A stretch of DNA of 64,000 bases from Geobacter sp. UBA698 (GCA_002298925.1 DBMM01000106.1:5943-69942), one strand, 5' to 3'. Shown: positions 8,561 through 17,829, counted from the first letter of the stretch. Notes: generated by a model from the sequence alone, not told the origin. Translations and numbers: made by a program.

Positions 8561-10312
8561 TTAAAAATAATACTTGCCTGCGTCCTTCGATGCCTCAGCC
8601 AGCAACTGTTTGGCTTCCAGCAGCCCCTCAATCTGACAATCGGACAACTCCGAAATCTTCCGACGCATGTCGGACAGCTCCGTACCTTTCAGGACATAGG
8701 CGCAGCAGCGGGATGCTGCAAGTCCGCACTTGCCTGTCAGATCGAAGACAATAACCTTGACCACGGCCTTGAGCAGATTCTGCTTTGCCTCACTGGATGC
8801 CGACAGAGTCTTATCGGCCCTGAGCAAAGTACTTTCCAGCGCAAAGATGGTGATGACCATATCGGCAATGGCCAATAACACCTCCTGCTGTTCCCTGGCC
8901 GAGGCAGTTGCTCCGAGCACGGTCAGGAACAGCTGTTTCAAGCGGGCAATTGTTGCGCCCTCCCGGACAAATTCACCGGCATATGCAGTTTCGGTTACTG
9001 CACCCTCCCGAGCCTGCTTGACGAGATCCCAGAGTACGCTGCCGTTGTTATCAGCCTTGCGGAACAGCATGGTCGGGATAAGAATCCGATTGATCTCGTT
9101 GGTCCCCTCGAATATCCGCTGGATGCGCGAATCCCGATAGTAGCGTTCCACGGCATACTCACTGATATAGCCATAACCGCCGTGGATCTGTACCGCCTCA
9201 TCGACAACCATATCGAGCTGCTCGGTACAGAAGACCTTGGCGATGGCGCACTCGGCGGCATGCTCCTCGATCGCCTTCTGATAGCGCTCGTAATAGTCGC
9301 TTCCGGATTTATCCAGCTGTGCGATCCGGCCGTCCAGCAGACCGGCAACACGATAGATCACCGATTCCGAAGCAAAGCTGGCCGCCGTCATGTCTGCCAG
9401 CTTCTCCTTGATGGCGCCGAACTCTCCGATCGGTTGACCGAACTGCTTGCGCTCCGTCGCATAGGAAGCGGCCTCGGCAAGGGCCGCCTTGCCCATGCCC
9501 AGCGACTGTGTAGCCACCTTCAGGCGCCCCACGTTGAGTACGTTGAAAGCGATCTTGTGCCCCTTGCCCGGTTCCCCCAGCAGGTTTTCCACGGGCACCA
9601 GAACGTGATCGAGAAAAAGCTGCGTCGTTGAGGAACCTTTAAGCCCCATCTTTTTTTCCTCGTCGCCAACGGTGAATCCTACAAAATCCTTTTCAACCAG
9701 GAAGGCGGAAAAGTGTTTACCGTCAATCTTGGCAAAGACGGTGAAGAGATCGGCGAAACTCGAATTGGTAATGAATTGCTTGACGCCGTTCAACATGTAA
9801 TGGCGGCCATCCTGAGTCAAGGTAGCCGTGGTCTTTGAGCTGAGGGGGTCGCTGCCGCAGCCCGGTTCGGTCAGGGCATAGGCGCCGAACCACTCCCCTG
9901 AGGAGAGTTTTCCCAGGTAGCGTTCCTTCTGGTCCGGGGTCCCGTAATAGACCATCGGCAGGATGCCGATGCCGGTATGACCGCTGAAGGCCATGCAAAA
10001 CGAGGCCGCCGGAGCGACCTTCTCGATCATGAGCATATTGGTGGTTTTTTCCAGTTCCAGCCCACCATATTCTTCGGGAACCTCGGCCAGAAACAGGCCC
10101 AGCTCAGCACATTGCCGCATCTTCTCGACAATGAACGCGAAATCCTTGTCTTCGATACGGTCGATATTGGGAAAGATCTCCTTCTTCATGAACTCTTCGG
10201 TGGTTTCCGCAATCTGCTTCTGCTCGACCGTGAATTCTTCGGGCGCAAATATTTCCATACCGGCGGCGTCGGCCAATAAAAACTCGCCACCGTTCAGAAG
10301 GTTGCTTTTCAT
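8561..10312 (-). CDS. acyl-CoA dehydrogenase
   Basis: This FAD enzyme introduces a 2,3 double bond into an acyl-CoA and passes electrons to electron-transfer flavoprotein. At 583 residues it belongs to the longer class, with an extra C-terminal helical domain after the usual ~380-residue core. The flavin-side motif YALTEPGCGSD is near residues 155-165, the end-of-core signature GGYGYISEYAVERYYRD is present, and FEGTNEINR follows. The start has AAGGAGA correctly spaced upstream. It lies between 3-hydroxyacyl-CoA dehydrogenase and the double-hotdog thioesterase, all on the minus strand, as part of a beta-oxidation set. Chain length or aromatic preference cannot be read. A palindromic repeat separates it from the gene upstream. 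Confidence 0.9.
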   Translation of the reverse strand: MKSNLLNGGEFLLADAAGMEIFAPEEFTVEQKQIAETTEEFMKKEIFPNIDRIEDKDFAFIVEKMRQCAELGLFLAEVPEEYGGLELEKTTNMLMIEKVAPAASFCMAFSGHTGIGILPMVYYGTPDQKERYLGKLSSGEWFGAYALTEPGCGSDPLSSKTTATLTQDGRHYMLNGVKQFITNSSFADLFTVFAKIDGKHFSAFLVEKDFVGFTVGDEEKKMGLKGSSTTQLFLDHVLVPVENLLGEPGKGHKIAFNVLNVGRLKVATQSLGMGKAALAEAASYATERKQFGQPIGEFGAIKEKLADMTAASFASESVIYRVAGLLDGRIAQLDKSGSDYYERYQKAIEEHAAECAIAKVFCTEQLDMVVDEAVQIHGGYGYISEYAVERYYRDSRIQRIFEGTNEINRILIPTMLFRKADNNGSVLWDLVKQAREGAVTETAYAGEFVREGATIARLKQLFLTVLGATASAREQQEVLLAIADMVITIFALESTLLRADKTLSASSEAKQNLLKAVVKVIVFDLTGKCGLAASRCCAYVLKGTELSDMRRKISELSDCQIEGLLEAKQLLAEASKDAGKYYF

Positions 10313-10355
10313 GTAAATCTCCTTGTGCCGGCACCAAAATTGCCACCTTCAAAAT

Positions 10356-10424
10356 CAAATCCCCCCTAGCCCCCCTTTCATAAAGGGGGGATCTAAAGCT
10401 TCCCCCTTTAAGAAAGGGGGATTT
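10356..10424. repeat. C/G-run palindromic intergenic repeat
   Basis: The outer arms AAATCCCCC and GGGGGATTT enclose two hairpins, CCCCCCTTT with AAAGGGGGG (about 10371-10390) and CCCCCTTT with AAAGGGGG (about 10402-10420). The element fills the gap between hbd and the acyl-CoA dehydrogenase and abuts the hbd stop codon. It looks like a dispersed extragenic palindrome; its transcript would fold strongly and could modulate downstream expression or mRNA stability. Confidence 0.6.
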
Positions 10425-11291
10425 CTATTCATCCGAATAGTCGTAGAATCCTTTTCCGGCCTTGCGACCGACGTAACCGGCCTTGATCATGTTGCGCAAC
10501 AGGCCGGGAGGGGCAAAACGCTCCTGCTTCATGTAGTCGTAGAAGATATTGCTGACGTAGTAACCGATATCGACTCCGGCGAAATCCTGGAACTCAAGTG
10601 GCCCCATGGGCATGTTGCAGCCCAGTTTCATGGCGGTGTCGATGTCTTCGGCCGAGGCCACCCCTTCTTCCAGCAGGCGGACGGCGTCGATGATATAGGG
10701 GACGAACAGACGGTTGACGACGAAGCCGGGGGTGTCCTTGCAGGTGATGGCGGTCTTGCCGATCTTTTTGGCCATTTCCAGGGCCAGCAGCTTGGTGGCT
10801 TCCGCGGTCTGCAGGGCCGGAATGACTTCAACCAGCTTCATCATCGGGACCGGGTTGAAAAAGTGCATGCCGATGAAGTTGGCCGGGCGTTTTACCAGGG
10901 CGGCCATTTCGGTGATGGCGATGGAGGATGTGTTGGTGGCGTAGATCGTGTGCTCGCCGCAGACCGCATCCAGCTTGGTGAACAGTTCTTTTTTGACGTT
11001 GATATCTTCAAAGACCGCTTCGAAGATGAAGGGGACGTCGGCCAGTGTGGTTACGTCGGTGGAGAAGCTGATTCTGGCCAGGACGGCCTTCATCTCCCCT
11101 TCGCTGATGGTGCCTTTTTTGACGATCCGCTCCAGGCTCTTGACGATGGTCTTTTCGGCCCGGGCCCAGACCGCTTCACTGACGTCGACTACTTTGACCT
11201 GGTAACCGGCCATGGCTGCTATCTGTGCAATACCGGCGCCCATGCTGCCCGCTCCGGCCATTCCTACTGTTTTGATATCATCGATGTTCAT
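10425..11291 (-). CDS. hbd: 3-hydroxybutyryl-CoA dehydrogenase
   Basis: This NAD-dependent enzyme oxidises a 3-hydroxyacyl-CoA to the 3-ketoacyl-CoA, the third step of beta-oxidation. At 288 residues it has the usual length for the Hbd family. An N-terminal Rossmann fold shows GAGSMGAGIAQIAAMAGY, the catalytic region has HFFNPVPMMKLVEVI, and the dimerisation domain carries KDTPGFVVNRLFVPYI and GCNMPMGPLEF. AAGGAGAGCTC precedes the ATG. Enoyl-CoA hydratase ends 34 bases upstream, so both probably share a transcript with thiolase and acyl-CoA dehydrogenase. It may serve butyrate-type or ring-cleavage acyl-CoA intermediates. Confidence 0.93.
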   Translation of the reverse strand: MNIDDIKTVGMAGAGSMGAGIAQIAAMAGYQVKVVDVSEAVWARAEKTIVKSLERIVKKGTISEGEMKAVLARISFSTDVTTLADVPFIFEAVFEDINVKKELFTKLDAVCGEHTIYATNTSSIAITEMAALVKRPANFIGMHFFNPVPMMKLVEVIPALQTAEATKLLALEMAKKIGKTAITCKDTPGFVVNRLFVPYIIDAVRLLEEGVASAEDIDTAMKLGCNMPMGPLEFQDFAGVDIGYYVSNIFYDYMKQERFAPPGLLRNMIKAGYVGRKAGKGFYDYSDE

Positions 11292-11325
11292 TGAGCTCTC
11301 CTTAGGTTTTTGGTGTTATATTTCT

Positions 11326-12108
11326 CTATTTGCTCAGAAAGTTAGGTTTGCGTTTTTCGATGAAGGCGTTGAGCCCTTCTCTGGCGTCGTGGCTCTTACC
11401 GTTTTCAGCGCTGTATTTCCGTTCCACGGCCAGCGCAGACTCCAGGGGGAGATCGAGGCCTTCGTACACGGCAGCCTTGATGCAGCCAAGCGCCTTGCCG
11501 GCTCCGGAAGCCAGTTCAGTGGCAAACTTCATGACGTCTTCCTTGAAGTTCTCCGGCTCTATCAACCGGTCTACCAGGCCGATCTGCAACGCCTCCTGGG
11601 GGCTCATGGTTTTGCCGCGCAGCAGGATATCGAGGGCCTTGGAAAGCCCCACCAGCCTTGGCAGACGCTGGGTGCCGCCCGCGCCGGGAATGATGCCGAG
11701 TCCGGCTTCAGGCAGGCCGATCAGGGCCTTGCCCGAGGTCATCAGGCGGTAGTCGCAGGCCAGGGCCAGCTCACAGCCGCCCCCCAAGGCATGGCCGTTA
11801 ATGGCGGCAATGACAACTTTCTTCATCCGATTCAGGATGTTGTTGGCCCCCTGCAGCAGCTTGGAAAAATTTTCGGCACTGGCCGCATCCTGAGAAGCCA
11901 TCTCCTTGATGTCGGCACCGGCGATGAAGGCTTTTTCCAGGGCACTGGTAATGACAACCACGTTGATGTCTTCCCTCAGTTCCGCTTCACTGAACGCTTG
12001 GAAGAGTTCCAGGCCGAATTCGCCGTTGAGCGGGTTGGTGGGCGGCCGGTTGAGGCTAATGGTCAGGACCCGCCCTTCGGTTGTCATGGTGATAAACTGA
12101 TATTCCAT
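11326..12108 (-). CDS. enoyl-CoA hydratase (crotonase family)
   Basis: This 260-residue crotonase-fold protein should hydrate a 2-enoyl-CoA to 3-hydroxyacyl-CoA. The oxyanion-hole segment (IAGADIKEMA) and both glutamates of classical hydratases are present, in GGGCELALACDYR and in PEAGLGIIPGAGGTQRLPR. It sits between thiolase and 3-hydroxybutyryl-CoA dehydrogenase on the minus strand. GGAGTG lies just before the ATG. A double-hairpin repeat fills most of the 222-base gap to the upstream thiolase, so it may have some independent regulation, although no promoter was recognised. Confidence 0.92.
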   Translation of the reverse strand: MEYQFITMTTEGRVLTISLNRPPTNPLNGEFGLELFQAFSEAELREDINVVVITSALEKAFIAGADIKEMASQDAASAENFSKLLQGANNILNRMKKVVIAAINGHALGGGCELALACDYRLMTSGKALIGLPEAGLGIIPGAGGTQRLPRLVGLSKALDILLRGKTMSPQEALQIGLVDRLIEPENFKEDVMKFATELASGAGKALGCIKAAVYEGLDLPLESALAVERKYSAENGKSHDAREGLNAFIEKRKPNFLSK

Positions 12109-12175
12109 TGCGACACTCCATGTTTGATTTAATAGTTATCAGTAGTGTCAGGTTCATTCTTTACAGATGCCTTAA

Positions 12176-12286
12176 AGTCCCCCCTCCCCTTGCGGGAGGG
12201 GGTTAGGGGGTGGGGTAGTTTTCAATATTTTATACTGACGGCAGCTTCACCCACCCCTCAATCCCCTCCCGTCAAGGGAGGGGAGG
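12176..12286. repeat. double-hairpin GC-rich repeat, family A copy 1
   Basis: Two hairpins, one near 12180-12202 (CCCCTCCC with GGGAGGGG) and one near 12263-12284 (CCCCTCCC with GGGAGGGG), flank a short spacer. The inner flanks TTAGGGGGTGGGG and CACCCACCCC are complementary too. The same architecture recurs at 52806-52914 and 55121-55232, always between genes. Confidence 0.75.
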
Positions 12287-12330
12287 CTATATGCAAAGAT
12301 CTAACCGTACAACACTGAGTATATATAGAT

Positions 12331-13521
12331 TTACCCAACCCTTATGACGATCGATGCGGCCGTGTCGCCGGCGGCACAGCCGGAGAAGAGCAGGTAGCCG
12401 CCCCCTTTTGCGGCGACCTCTTCGATCCCCTCGATCATCAGACGGGCGCCGGTGGGCGCTTGGGGATGACCGTAGATCAACGAGGAACCGTAGTTGTTCA
12501 TGCTGTTGACGTCGAGTCCAAGGGTTTTGGCCATGGCGATGTCGTTGGCGGCAAAGGGGTTGTGGGTCTTGACGGCTTTCAGATCGCCGACCTTGATGCC
12601 GGCTTTGTCCAGGGCCATCTGGGCCGAAGGGGCCACGGCGGCGGCCATGTGGGCCTTCTTGGTGCGGGCGTAGCCGAAGGAGAGCAGTTGGACTTCGATA
12701 CTGGGATTGGCGCTCAGCTCCCGGGCTTTGGCGCGGGTGGTGACGGAGATGCCGCAGTTGCCGTCAGCCGGGAAGGTCTGGGCGCCGAAGGTGTGGACAC
12801 CATCGGGAAGCACCGGACGCAGGCCGGCCAGTCCTTCTGCCGTCGTAATCATGACCCCCTCGTCGGCTTCCAGGGTAACAATTTTCTTTTTGGAGATCTG
12901 GATTTCAACCGGGAACATGTAACGCTTCTGAAATTCCCGGTCATTGGCCAGGGCATCCTGATACTGTTCATAGCGCCGCAGGGTGAGTGCGTCGCATTCT
13001 TCACGGCTGATGCCGGCTTCACGGCTGACATTCTCGGCGGTCTGGATCATGGCCTGTCCGGCCCAGGGGTCCTTGTTGACGTTGTCCATGAACCAGTCTT
13101 CGGCGAGGGGTTTGCCGCCCGGTCCGTTCGGGTTGGGCCAGATGGCGTGGGGACCGTTGGAGCAGCGATCGGCCAGCAGGCACCAGCTGTTTTCAAACAT
13201 GCCGGTTTCGATCCCCTGGCCGGCCTGGTAAAGGGAGAAGGCGGAGGTGGAACAGGCCTGGGTGATCAGGACGCCGGGGGAATTTTCGGCTCCCAGCATG
13301 GCGGCTGCCCAGGGGCCGCTGTAGAACCAGGCCTGCTGGTAGACGGTACTGCCGACCAGCACGTAGTCTATGGCTTTCGGGTCCCACCCCTTGCTTTCCA
13401 GAAAGCGTTTGCTGGTGGCGGCGCCCAGTGCGATGGAGTTCTCGTTGGACAGGGTGCCCTGCCATTTGGCAAAGGGGGTGCTGTAGTAACCACGGTACGG
13501 AATGAATGCTTTGGTTAACAT
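12331..13521 (-). CDS. thiolase (acetyl-CoA acyltransferase)
   Basis: This 396-residue thiolase-superfamily enzyme would cleave a 3-ketoacyl-CoA to acetyl-CoA, or catalyse the reverse condensation. The nucleophilic Cys is in TQACSTSAF (C90), the second catalytic Cys in FSGCAAGD (C382), and the GHP histidine in LIYGHPQAPTG. The usual NHEAFA-type loop reads HNPFAAND, as in a divergent subgroup rather than classical PhaA/FadA thiolases. AAGGAGAAATTC precedes the ATG. It is the first of the beta-oxidation genes on the minus strand. Substrate range may differ from the standard acetoacetyl-CoA enzymes because of the altered loop. Confidence 0.88.
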   Translation of the reverse strand: MLTKAFIPYRGYYSTPFAKWQGTLSNENSIALGAATSKRFLESKGWDPKAIDYVLVGSTVYQQAWFYSGPWAAAMLGAENSPGVLITQACSTSAFSLYQAGQGIETGMFENSWCLLADRCSNGPHAIWPNPNGPGGKPLAEDWFMDNVNKDPWAGQAMIQTAENVSREAGISREECDALTLRRYEQYQDALANDREFQKRYMFPVEIQISKKKIVTLEADEGVMITTAEGLAGLRPVLPDGVHTFGAQTFPADGNCGISVTTRAKARELSANPSIEVQLLSFGYARTKKAHMAAAVAPSAQMALDKAGIKVGDLKAVKTHNPFAANDIAMAKTLGLDVNSMNNYGSSLIYGHPQAPTGARLMIEGIEEVAAKGGGYLLFSGCAAGDTAASIVIRVG

Positions 13522-13658
13522 GAATTTCTCCTTGGGTAGTCTGGCTCCCGAACAGAATCGGTTGCCGTTATAAATATCTTGTCAGTACAGCGATACTCTT
13601 TTATCCCGGCGTTCAGGAAAGCCAGGCGACCTGCCGCCTGAAACCGGTGCGTTTTCGA

Positions 13659-15638
13659 TCAGTGATCCGATGCTTCGGAGATGTTGTAGCCGGTATTCTG
13701 CCTGATGAAGAGTTCATCAAACATCTCCTCTTCACGCCGGCTCCCGAACAGGAAGGTACCAAAGATCGCGGCCAGGAAACCAACCGGCACAGAGAGAATG
13801 GCGGGATTTTTGAGCGGAAACAGCGGCGCATCAAGACCAACCATCGACTTGCCGTCCTTGTTGCTGGAGTAATCGCTGCGCGCCTTTTCCAGCGTCTTCA
13901 CTTCCTTTTCAGAGAGCACAGCACCAGCAAGCTGCTTTTTCTCCATGACATCCACAATCTTTTTGGCATCGGCGGCAATCTTTTTCGGATACGTCATGGT
14001 AGGCGACACAAGCACGACCCCGATGGCAAACAGTGCCCCGAAAGTGAGGCCGGATACGATACCGCCGGCATTGAAGCGCTTCCAAAACAGCGAAAACAGA
14101 ATCACGGGAAAGTTACTGGAGGCAACTACGGCAAATGCCAGAACGACCAGGTGAGCGATGTTCTGCTTTTCACAGGCTATGCCCAATAGAATTGCGATAC
14201 CCCCCACCACAACTGCGGCAATTTTGGCGACCTTGACCTGCTGACGCTGGTCGGATTTGCCATCCTTGATGATATTCACATAGAAATCGTGGGCCACCGC
14301 GGCCGACACCGCCAATATCAGGCCTGAAACAACTGCGATGATGGTGGAGAAAGCAACCGCGCAGACGAATGCCATCAGGAGATCGCCACTGATGGAACCG
14401 ACTCCGCCACCAAGATATTGGGCAATCATGGGCGCAGCCATATTGCCCCCCTTGTCAACGGCCATAATCTGCTGCGGGGTGATATAGAGCGCAGCCCCGA
14501 ATCCGATTATCGTTACCATCAACATGAATATGCCGATCAGAACCATGGAAATGACAACACTTTTCCGTGCCGCCTTGGCGTCCGGAACAGTGAAGAAGCG
14601 CATCATGATGTGGGGTAACCCGGCGGCACCGATGGCAAACGCGATACCAAGGGAGATCTGATCAAGGGGGTCCTTGAGAAGCAGACCGGATTCCAGAAAG
14701 CGCTGACCATAATCGAAACCGGAGACCGGGGCAACATGCTTCATGAGTCCGCGCACATGTTCCTGGATGGTCGGACTGAGAGCGACGGCATCGTAGAAGG
14801 CAAGCATATTGAAGCCGAATTTCCAGAGCAGAAGCACCGTGAGAGCCAGACCGCTCAGCATGAGCAGAAAGGCCTTGATAATCTGCACCCAGGTGGTTGC
14901 CTTCATGCCGCCAAAGGTTACGTACACGATCATCAGCGTCCCGACACCGACCACCGATACATTATAGGGAATTCCGAGCAGAAGCTGCATCAGTTTGCCG
15001 GCGCCGACCATCTGACCCAGCAGGTAAAACGTCGAGACAACTACCGCGGAAATGGCAGCGGTCCCACGCACTACCTTGGAGCTCGAGCGGAGCGAGAGGA
15101 TATCGCCCAAGGTATATTTGCCGGCATTGCGGCACGGTTCTGCGATGATCAGCAGAATGGTCACGAATGAAAAGAACGGCCCGACCGTATACATAAAGCC
15201 ATCGGCGCCAAACATGGATGTAAGCCCGGCTATGCCCAGGAATGTGGCCGCCGACAGGTAGTCGCCCGCTATGGCCCACCCGTTCTGGAATCCGGAAATG
15301 CCGCCGCCGGCTGTATAGAAGTCGGCGGCCGTCTTGTTGCTTTTGGATGCCCTGACAACAATCACGCCCGTAACAAAGATTATGGCCATAAACATGCTGA
15401 TGGTTATGACCTTGTTGGATTTCACCTCTTTAGCCAAAGGGGCTGGTGACTTGATGGGCGCAACCGTTGCCACGGCAGCTGCACCGGCGGACGGAACTGA
15501 CTGCGCGGCTGCTGCGGGTTGCGCCATCACAGAACCATTCTGAGTTGAAACCGCAGGCTTATTCGCCGGTTCGGCGGCCTGGGCCAATGGGCACATGGTC
15601 AGTGCCAGGATCAGTATTACCAGTAACCTGTTCATCAT
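13659..15638 (-). CDS. actP: cation/acetate symporter ActP-like (SSS family)
   Basis: This sodium:solute symporter is probably for acetate or a similar short acid. Its 659 residues exceed the roughly 550 of E. coli ActP. A signal-like N terminus is followed by an Ala/Pro-rich stretch (about residues 20-70), and there is a polar insertion near residues 555-605 (rich in KKIVDVMEKK-type charge). The core has DFYTAGGGISGFQNGWAIAGDYLSAATFLG, split over the first transmembrane helices as in ActP. The start overlaps the stop of the DUF485 gene as ATGA (15635-15638), the standard yjcH-actP coupling. With the CoA-transferase upstream it forms an acetate uptake/activation operon. Confidence 0.88.
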   Translation of the reverse strand: MMNRLLVILILALTMCPLAQAAEPANKPAVSTQNGSVMAQPAAAAQSVPSAGAAAVATVAPIKSPAPLAKEVKSNKVITISMFMAIIFVTGVIVVRASKSNKTAADFYTAGGGISGFQNGWAIAGDYLSAATFLGIAGLTSMFGADGFMYTVGPFFSFVTILLIIAEPCRNAGKYTLGDILSLRSSSKVVRGTAAISAVVVSTFYLLGQMVGAGKLMQLLLGIPYNVSVVGVGTLMIVYVTFGGMKATTWVQIIKAFLLMLSGLALTVLLLWKFGFNMLAFYDAVALSPTIQEHVRGLMKHVAPVSGFDYGQRFLESGLLLKDPLDQISLGIAFAIGAAGLPHIMMRFFTVPDAKAARKSVVISMVLIGIFMLMVTIIGFGAALYITPQQIMAVDKGGNMAAPMIAQYLGGGVGSISGDLLMAFVCAVAFSTIIAVVSGLILAVSAAVAHDFYVNIIKDGKSDQRQQVKVAKIAAVVVGGIAILLGIACEKQNIAHLVVLAFAVVASSNFPVILFSLFWKRFNAGGIVSGLTFGALFAIGVVLVSPTMTYPKKIAADAKKIVDVMEKKQLAGAVLSEKEVKTLEKARSDYSSNKDGKSMVGLDAPLFPLKNPAILSVPVGFLAAIFGTFLFGSRREEEMFDELFIRQNTGYNISEASDH

Positions 15639-15955
15639 TTTACCCCCTGAGTGATTTCAGCCAACACCTCTTTGGTGAGAGGGTCGAAATAGGTATTTGA
15701 TTTATAGGTGTAGATGATGGCAATTGCCCAGGTCATGGCAAACTCCAGCAGACAGAAAAAATATCCGATATTGAGCCGGCCGAGGATCTTCACCTTCATG
15801 AACTCCGGGGCATAGCCGGCACAGATGGGAAGCAGGTAGAACATAATCGATCCCAGGCACCACAGGGTAAGCAGAAATGCTTTCTTCCTTCTGTGAAGTT
15901 CAACAAATTTTGGCATTTTTGCCAAAGCCGCCCAATCTTTCCGTCCATCTTTCAT
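15635..15955 (-). CDS. DUF485 membrane protein (YjcH-like)
   Basis: This 106-residue protein has two hydrophobic helices (AFLLTLWCLGSIMFYLLPI and NIGYFFCLLEFAMTWAIAI) separated by a short loop, matching DUF485 proteins that accompany ActP symporters. AAGGAGGT precedes the ATG with good spacing. Its TGA overlaps the actP start, so the two are co-translated. The CoA-transferase ends 73 bases upstream on the same strand. The molecular role of DUF485 proteins is not established; a helper or subunit role for the symporter is the usual inference. Confidence 0.88.
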   Translation of the reverse strand: MKDGRKDWAALAKMPKFVELHRRKKAFLLTLWCLGSIMFYLLPICAGYAPEFMKVKILGRLNIGYFFCLLEFAMTWAIAIIYTYKSNTYFDPLTKEVLAEITQGVK

Positions 15956-16028
15956 GTACGACCTCCTTCAATGGTTAGTGGATCCTTGTGGGACTCATTG
16001 CAGACAGCCTTCTTTTCCCGGCAGGCGA

Positions 16029-17600
16029 TTAATCCCAGTTCTCAAGTTTCATGGTCCCTTTTTCATCCAGATTTTTGTGCATATTGAAAACCTTGTAGAG
16101 CATGTGCGGTTGATGGGCACTGTTGCTGGCCAGACACTCCTTCAGCGAACGGTCGAAATAATCCTGGAGGATCGGCTTGTATTCAGGATGCACACAATTG
16201 GTGATGATCTTCTGGGCCCTTTCACGAGGACAGAGGCCGCGCAGATCGGCAAGCCCCTGCTCGGTAACCAGCACATCAAGGTCATGCTCGGTATGATCGA
16301 CATGGGTCACCATCGGAACAACACAACTGATCCCGTCAGGATCCGTAGCCGAAGGACGGGTCGAGGGGGTATGCATGATTGAGAGGTAGGCGTTACGCAT
16401 GAAATCTCCGGAACCGCCCACGCCGTTGAGCAGCTTGGAGCCATTCACAATCGAGGAGTTGACGTGGGCATAGATATCAAACTCCACCGGTGTATTCATG
16501 GAAATCAGGCCTAGCCTTCGTACCGGTTCAGCATGATTGGTGATCTGGATTGGCCGCAGCATAGTCCGGGAAGTGTATTTGTCCCAGTTTGCCAACAGGC
16601 GTTTTATGCCATTTTCGGAAAGGGAAAAGGAGGCGGTGGTCACATAATCGAGCTTGCCGGAATCAAACATGTCCAGCAAGTTGTCCTGGAGGACCTCGGT
16701 CCAGACGGTCAGGTTCTCGAACGGGCTGTTGAGGATTCCCCCGACAACCGCATTGGCGATGGAACCGACCCCGGACTGGAGCGGCAACAGATTCTTCGGC
16801 AAACGACCGCTCTTCACTTCGGACTGCAGGAAGTCGATGATATGGTTGGCAATCAATACTGAATTTCCGTCCGGGGCCCCCAGCGGCCGACCGACCGGAT
16901 CCTTGTATGACTCGACAATCGCCACTATCCTGGCAGGATCACAGGGGATACTGGTGGAGCCGATCCGATCCCTGACATCCTTGATATTGTAGACTTTCTT
17001 ATTGGGCGGGAGCGCCACTTCGACGCAGTCATGAAGGCCTTCCAGGGAAGGGATTTTCGTATTGATCTCGATAATTATTTTTTCCGCACGCGCCACAATT
17101 TCGGAAATGATGCCAACGGCCAGGGTCGGCACAATCCCGCCATCCTCCGTAATACAACTGGCCTCAATGATGGCGATATCAATTTTTCCCTCGTTTTCCA
17201 GCGTATAGAACCCGTAGCCGAAATCCTGGGCGTACATGGAAAGATAACGGTCGCCGTATTGCACCTCACCGGCATTGATTGCCTTGCGGATCAGATTCCC
17301 CTGCTGATGGGGCCAGCGCTTGGCAAGCATGCCAAGCTTTGCCCAGCGGTCGTCCACATCCGTGCCGATGGAGGCGCCGGTAAACACGTTAAACTTCATT
17401 TTACCCGCAAGCCCGTTATTTTCTACGTAATCGGCCAGCAGTCCTGGTACGGTCTTGGGGTGTCCCTCGGCAAAACCGGAAAAGCCGAGATACATGCCGT
17501 CCTTGAACAGAGGAATCGTAGCTTCAGCAGGTACAACCTTCGACCGAAGCCCGGCGTGCCTGATCCGCTTCAATAGTTCATCGCTATTTCTTACTGTCAT
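16029..17600 (-). CDS. succinyl-CoA:acetate CoA-transferase family protein
   Basis: This 523-residue acetyl-CoA hydrolase/transferase family enzyme would move CoA between succinyl-CoA and acetate (or related acids), letting acetate enter the TCA cycle. Motifs include QSGVGSIANAVVGGIL and TEVLQD, whose Glu (about residue 302) corresponds to the glutamate that carries the CoA thioester in this family, then GVGGSGDFMRNAYLS and TEQGLADLRGLCPRERA. AAGGGAG lies upstream of the ATG. It is first in an operon with DUF485 and ActP. A sigma54-type promoter about 90 bases upstream and palindromes behind it suggest control by the neighbouring enhancer-binding protein. Confidence 0.9.
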   Translation of the reverse strand: MTVRNSDELLKRIRHAGLRSKVVPAEATIPLFKDGMYLGFSGFAEGHPKTVPGLLADYVENNGLAGKMKFNVFTGASIGTDVDDRWAKLGMLAKRWPHQQGNLIRKAINAGEVQYGDRYLSMYAQDFGYGFYTLENEGKIDIAIIEASCITEDGGIVPTLAVGIISEIVARAEKIIIEINTKIPSLEGLHDCVEVALPPNKKVYNIKDVRDRIGSTSIPCDPARIVAIVESYKDPVGRPLGAPDGNSVLIANHIIDFLQSEVKSGRLPKNLLPLQSGVGSIANAVVGGILNSPFENLTVWTEVLQDNLLDMFDSGKLDYVTTASFSLSENGIKRLLANWDKYTSRTMLRPIQITNHAEPVRRLGLISMNTPVEFDIYAHVNSSIVNGSKLLNGVGGSGDFMRNAYLSIMHTPSTRPSATDPDGISCVVPMVTHVDHTEHDLDVLVTEQGLADLRGLCPRERAQKIITNCVHPEYKPILQDYFDRSLKECLASNSAHQPHMLYKVFNMHKNLDEKGTMKLENWD

Positions 17601-17703
17601 GTGCCCGATCTCCCTTTGTACCTAATTAAGTTTGTTTGCGAACAGGTGTTTGAATGAGCAACGCCTGCTTCTGAACAAACATCTCATTTATATAATATCG
17701 TTT

Positions 17704-17719
17704 TGCACTAAGCATGCCA
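17704..17719 (-). promoter_or_regulatory. sigma54 (-24/-12) promoter for acetate operon
   Basis: Read on the minus strand the site is TGGCATGCTTAGTGCA, with the required GG and GC separated by ten bases. The predicted transcript start is about 17693, giving a 5' leader of about 93 bases before the CoA-transferase. The -12 half is GTGC rather than TTGC. An enhancer-binding protein gene immediately upstream supports the call. Confidence 0.6.
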
Positions 17720-17765
17720 CACAGACAAGCACGCTAAATGCAACGATATCTATCCGTTATTATTG

Positions 17766-17829
17766 TAATATTTTTGCAGAATATTATTTTGAATAAGATG
17801 ACGTGACGACTAAATACGATATTTCGTAT
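17766..17829. promoter_or_regulatory. candidate upstream activating sites
   Basis: Two palindromes lie 47-110 bases behind the sigma54 promoter. One is TAATATT and AATATTA separated by seven bases (17766-17786), the other ATACGA and TCGTAT separated by four (17814-17829). The distance suits binding of the Fis-type activator encoded next door, which is inference. Confidence 0.4.

Noticed and set aside
10330..10345. TGGCA-N-GTGC sequence on the minus strand resembling a sigma54 promoter before the acyl-CoA dehydrogenase
   Set aside because: The spacing is right, but the predicted transcript start (about 10319) would fall in the ribosome-binding site, leaving an untranslatable leader.
10323..11294. 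323-codon plus-strand open frame
   Set aside because: It is antisense to hbd, which has complete dehydrogenase motifs, and runs through a palindromic repeat.
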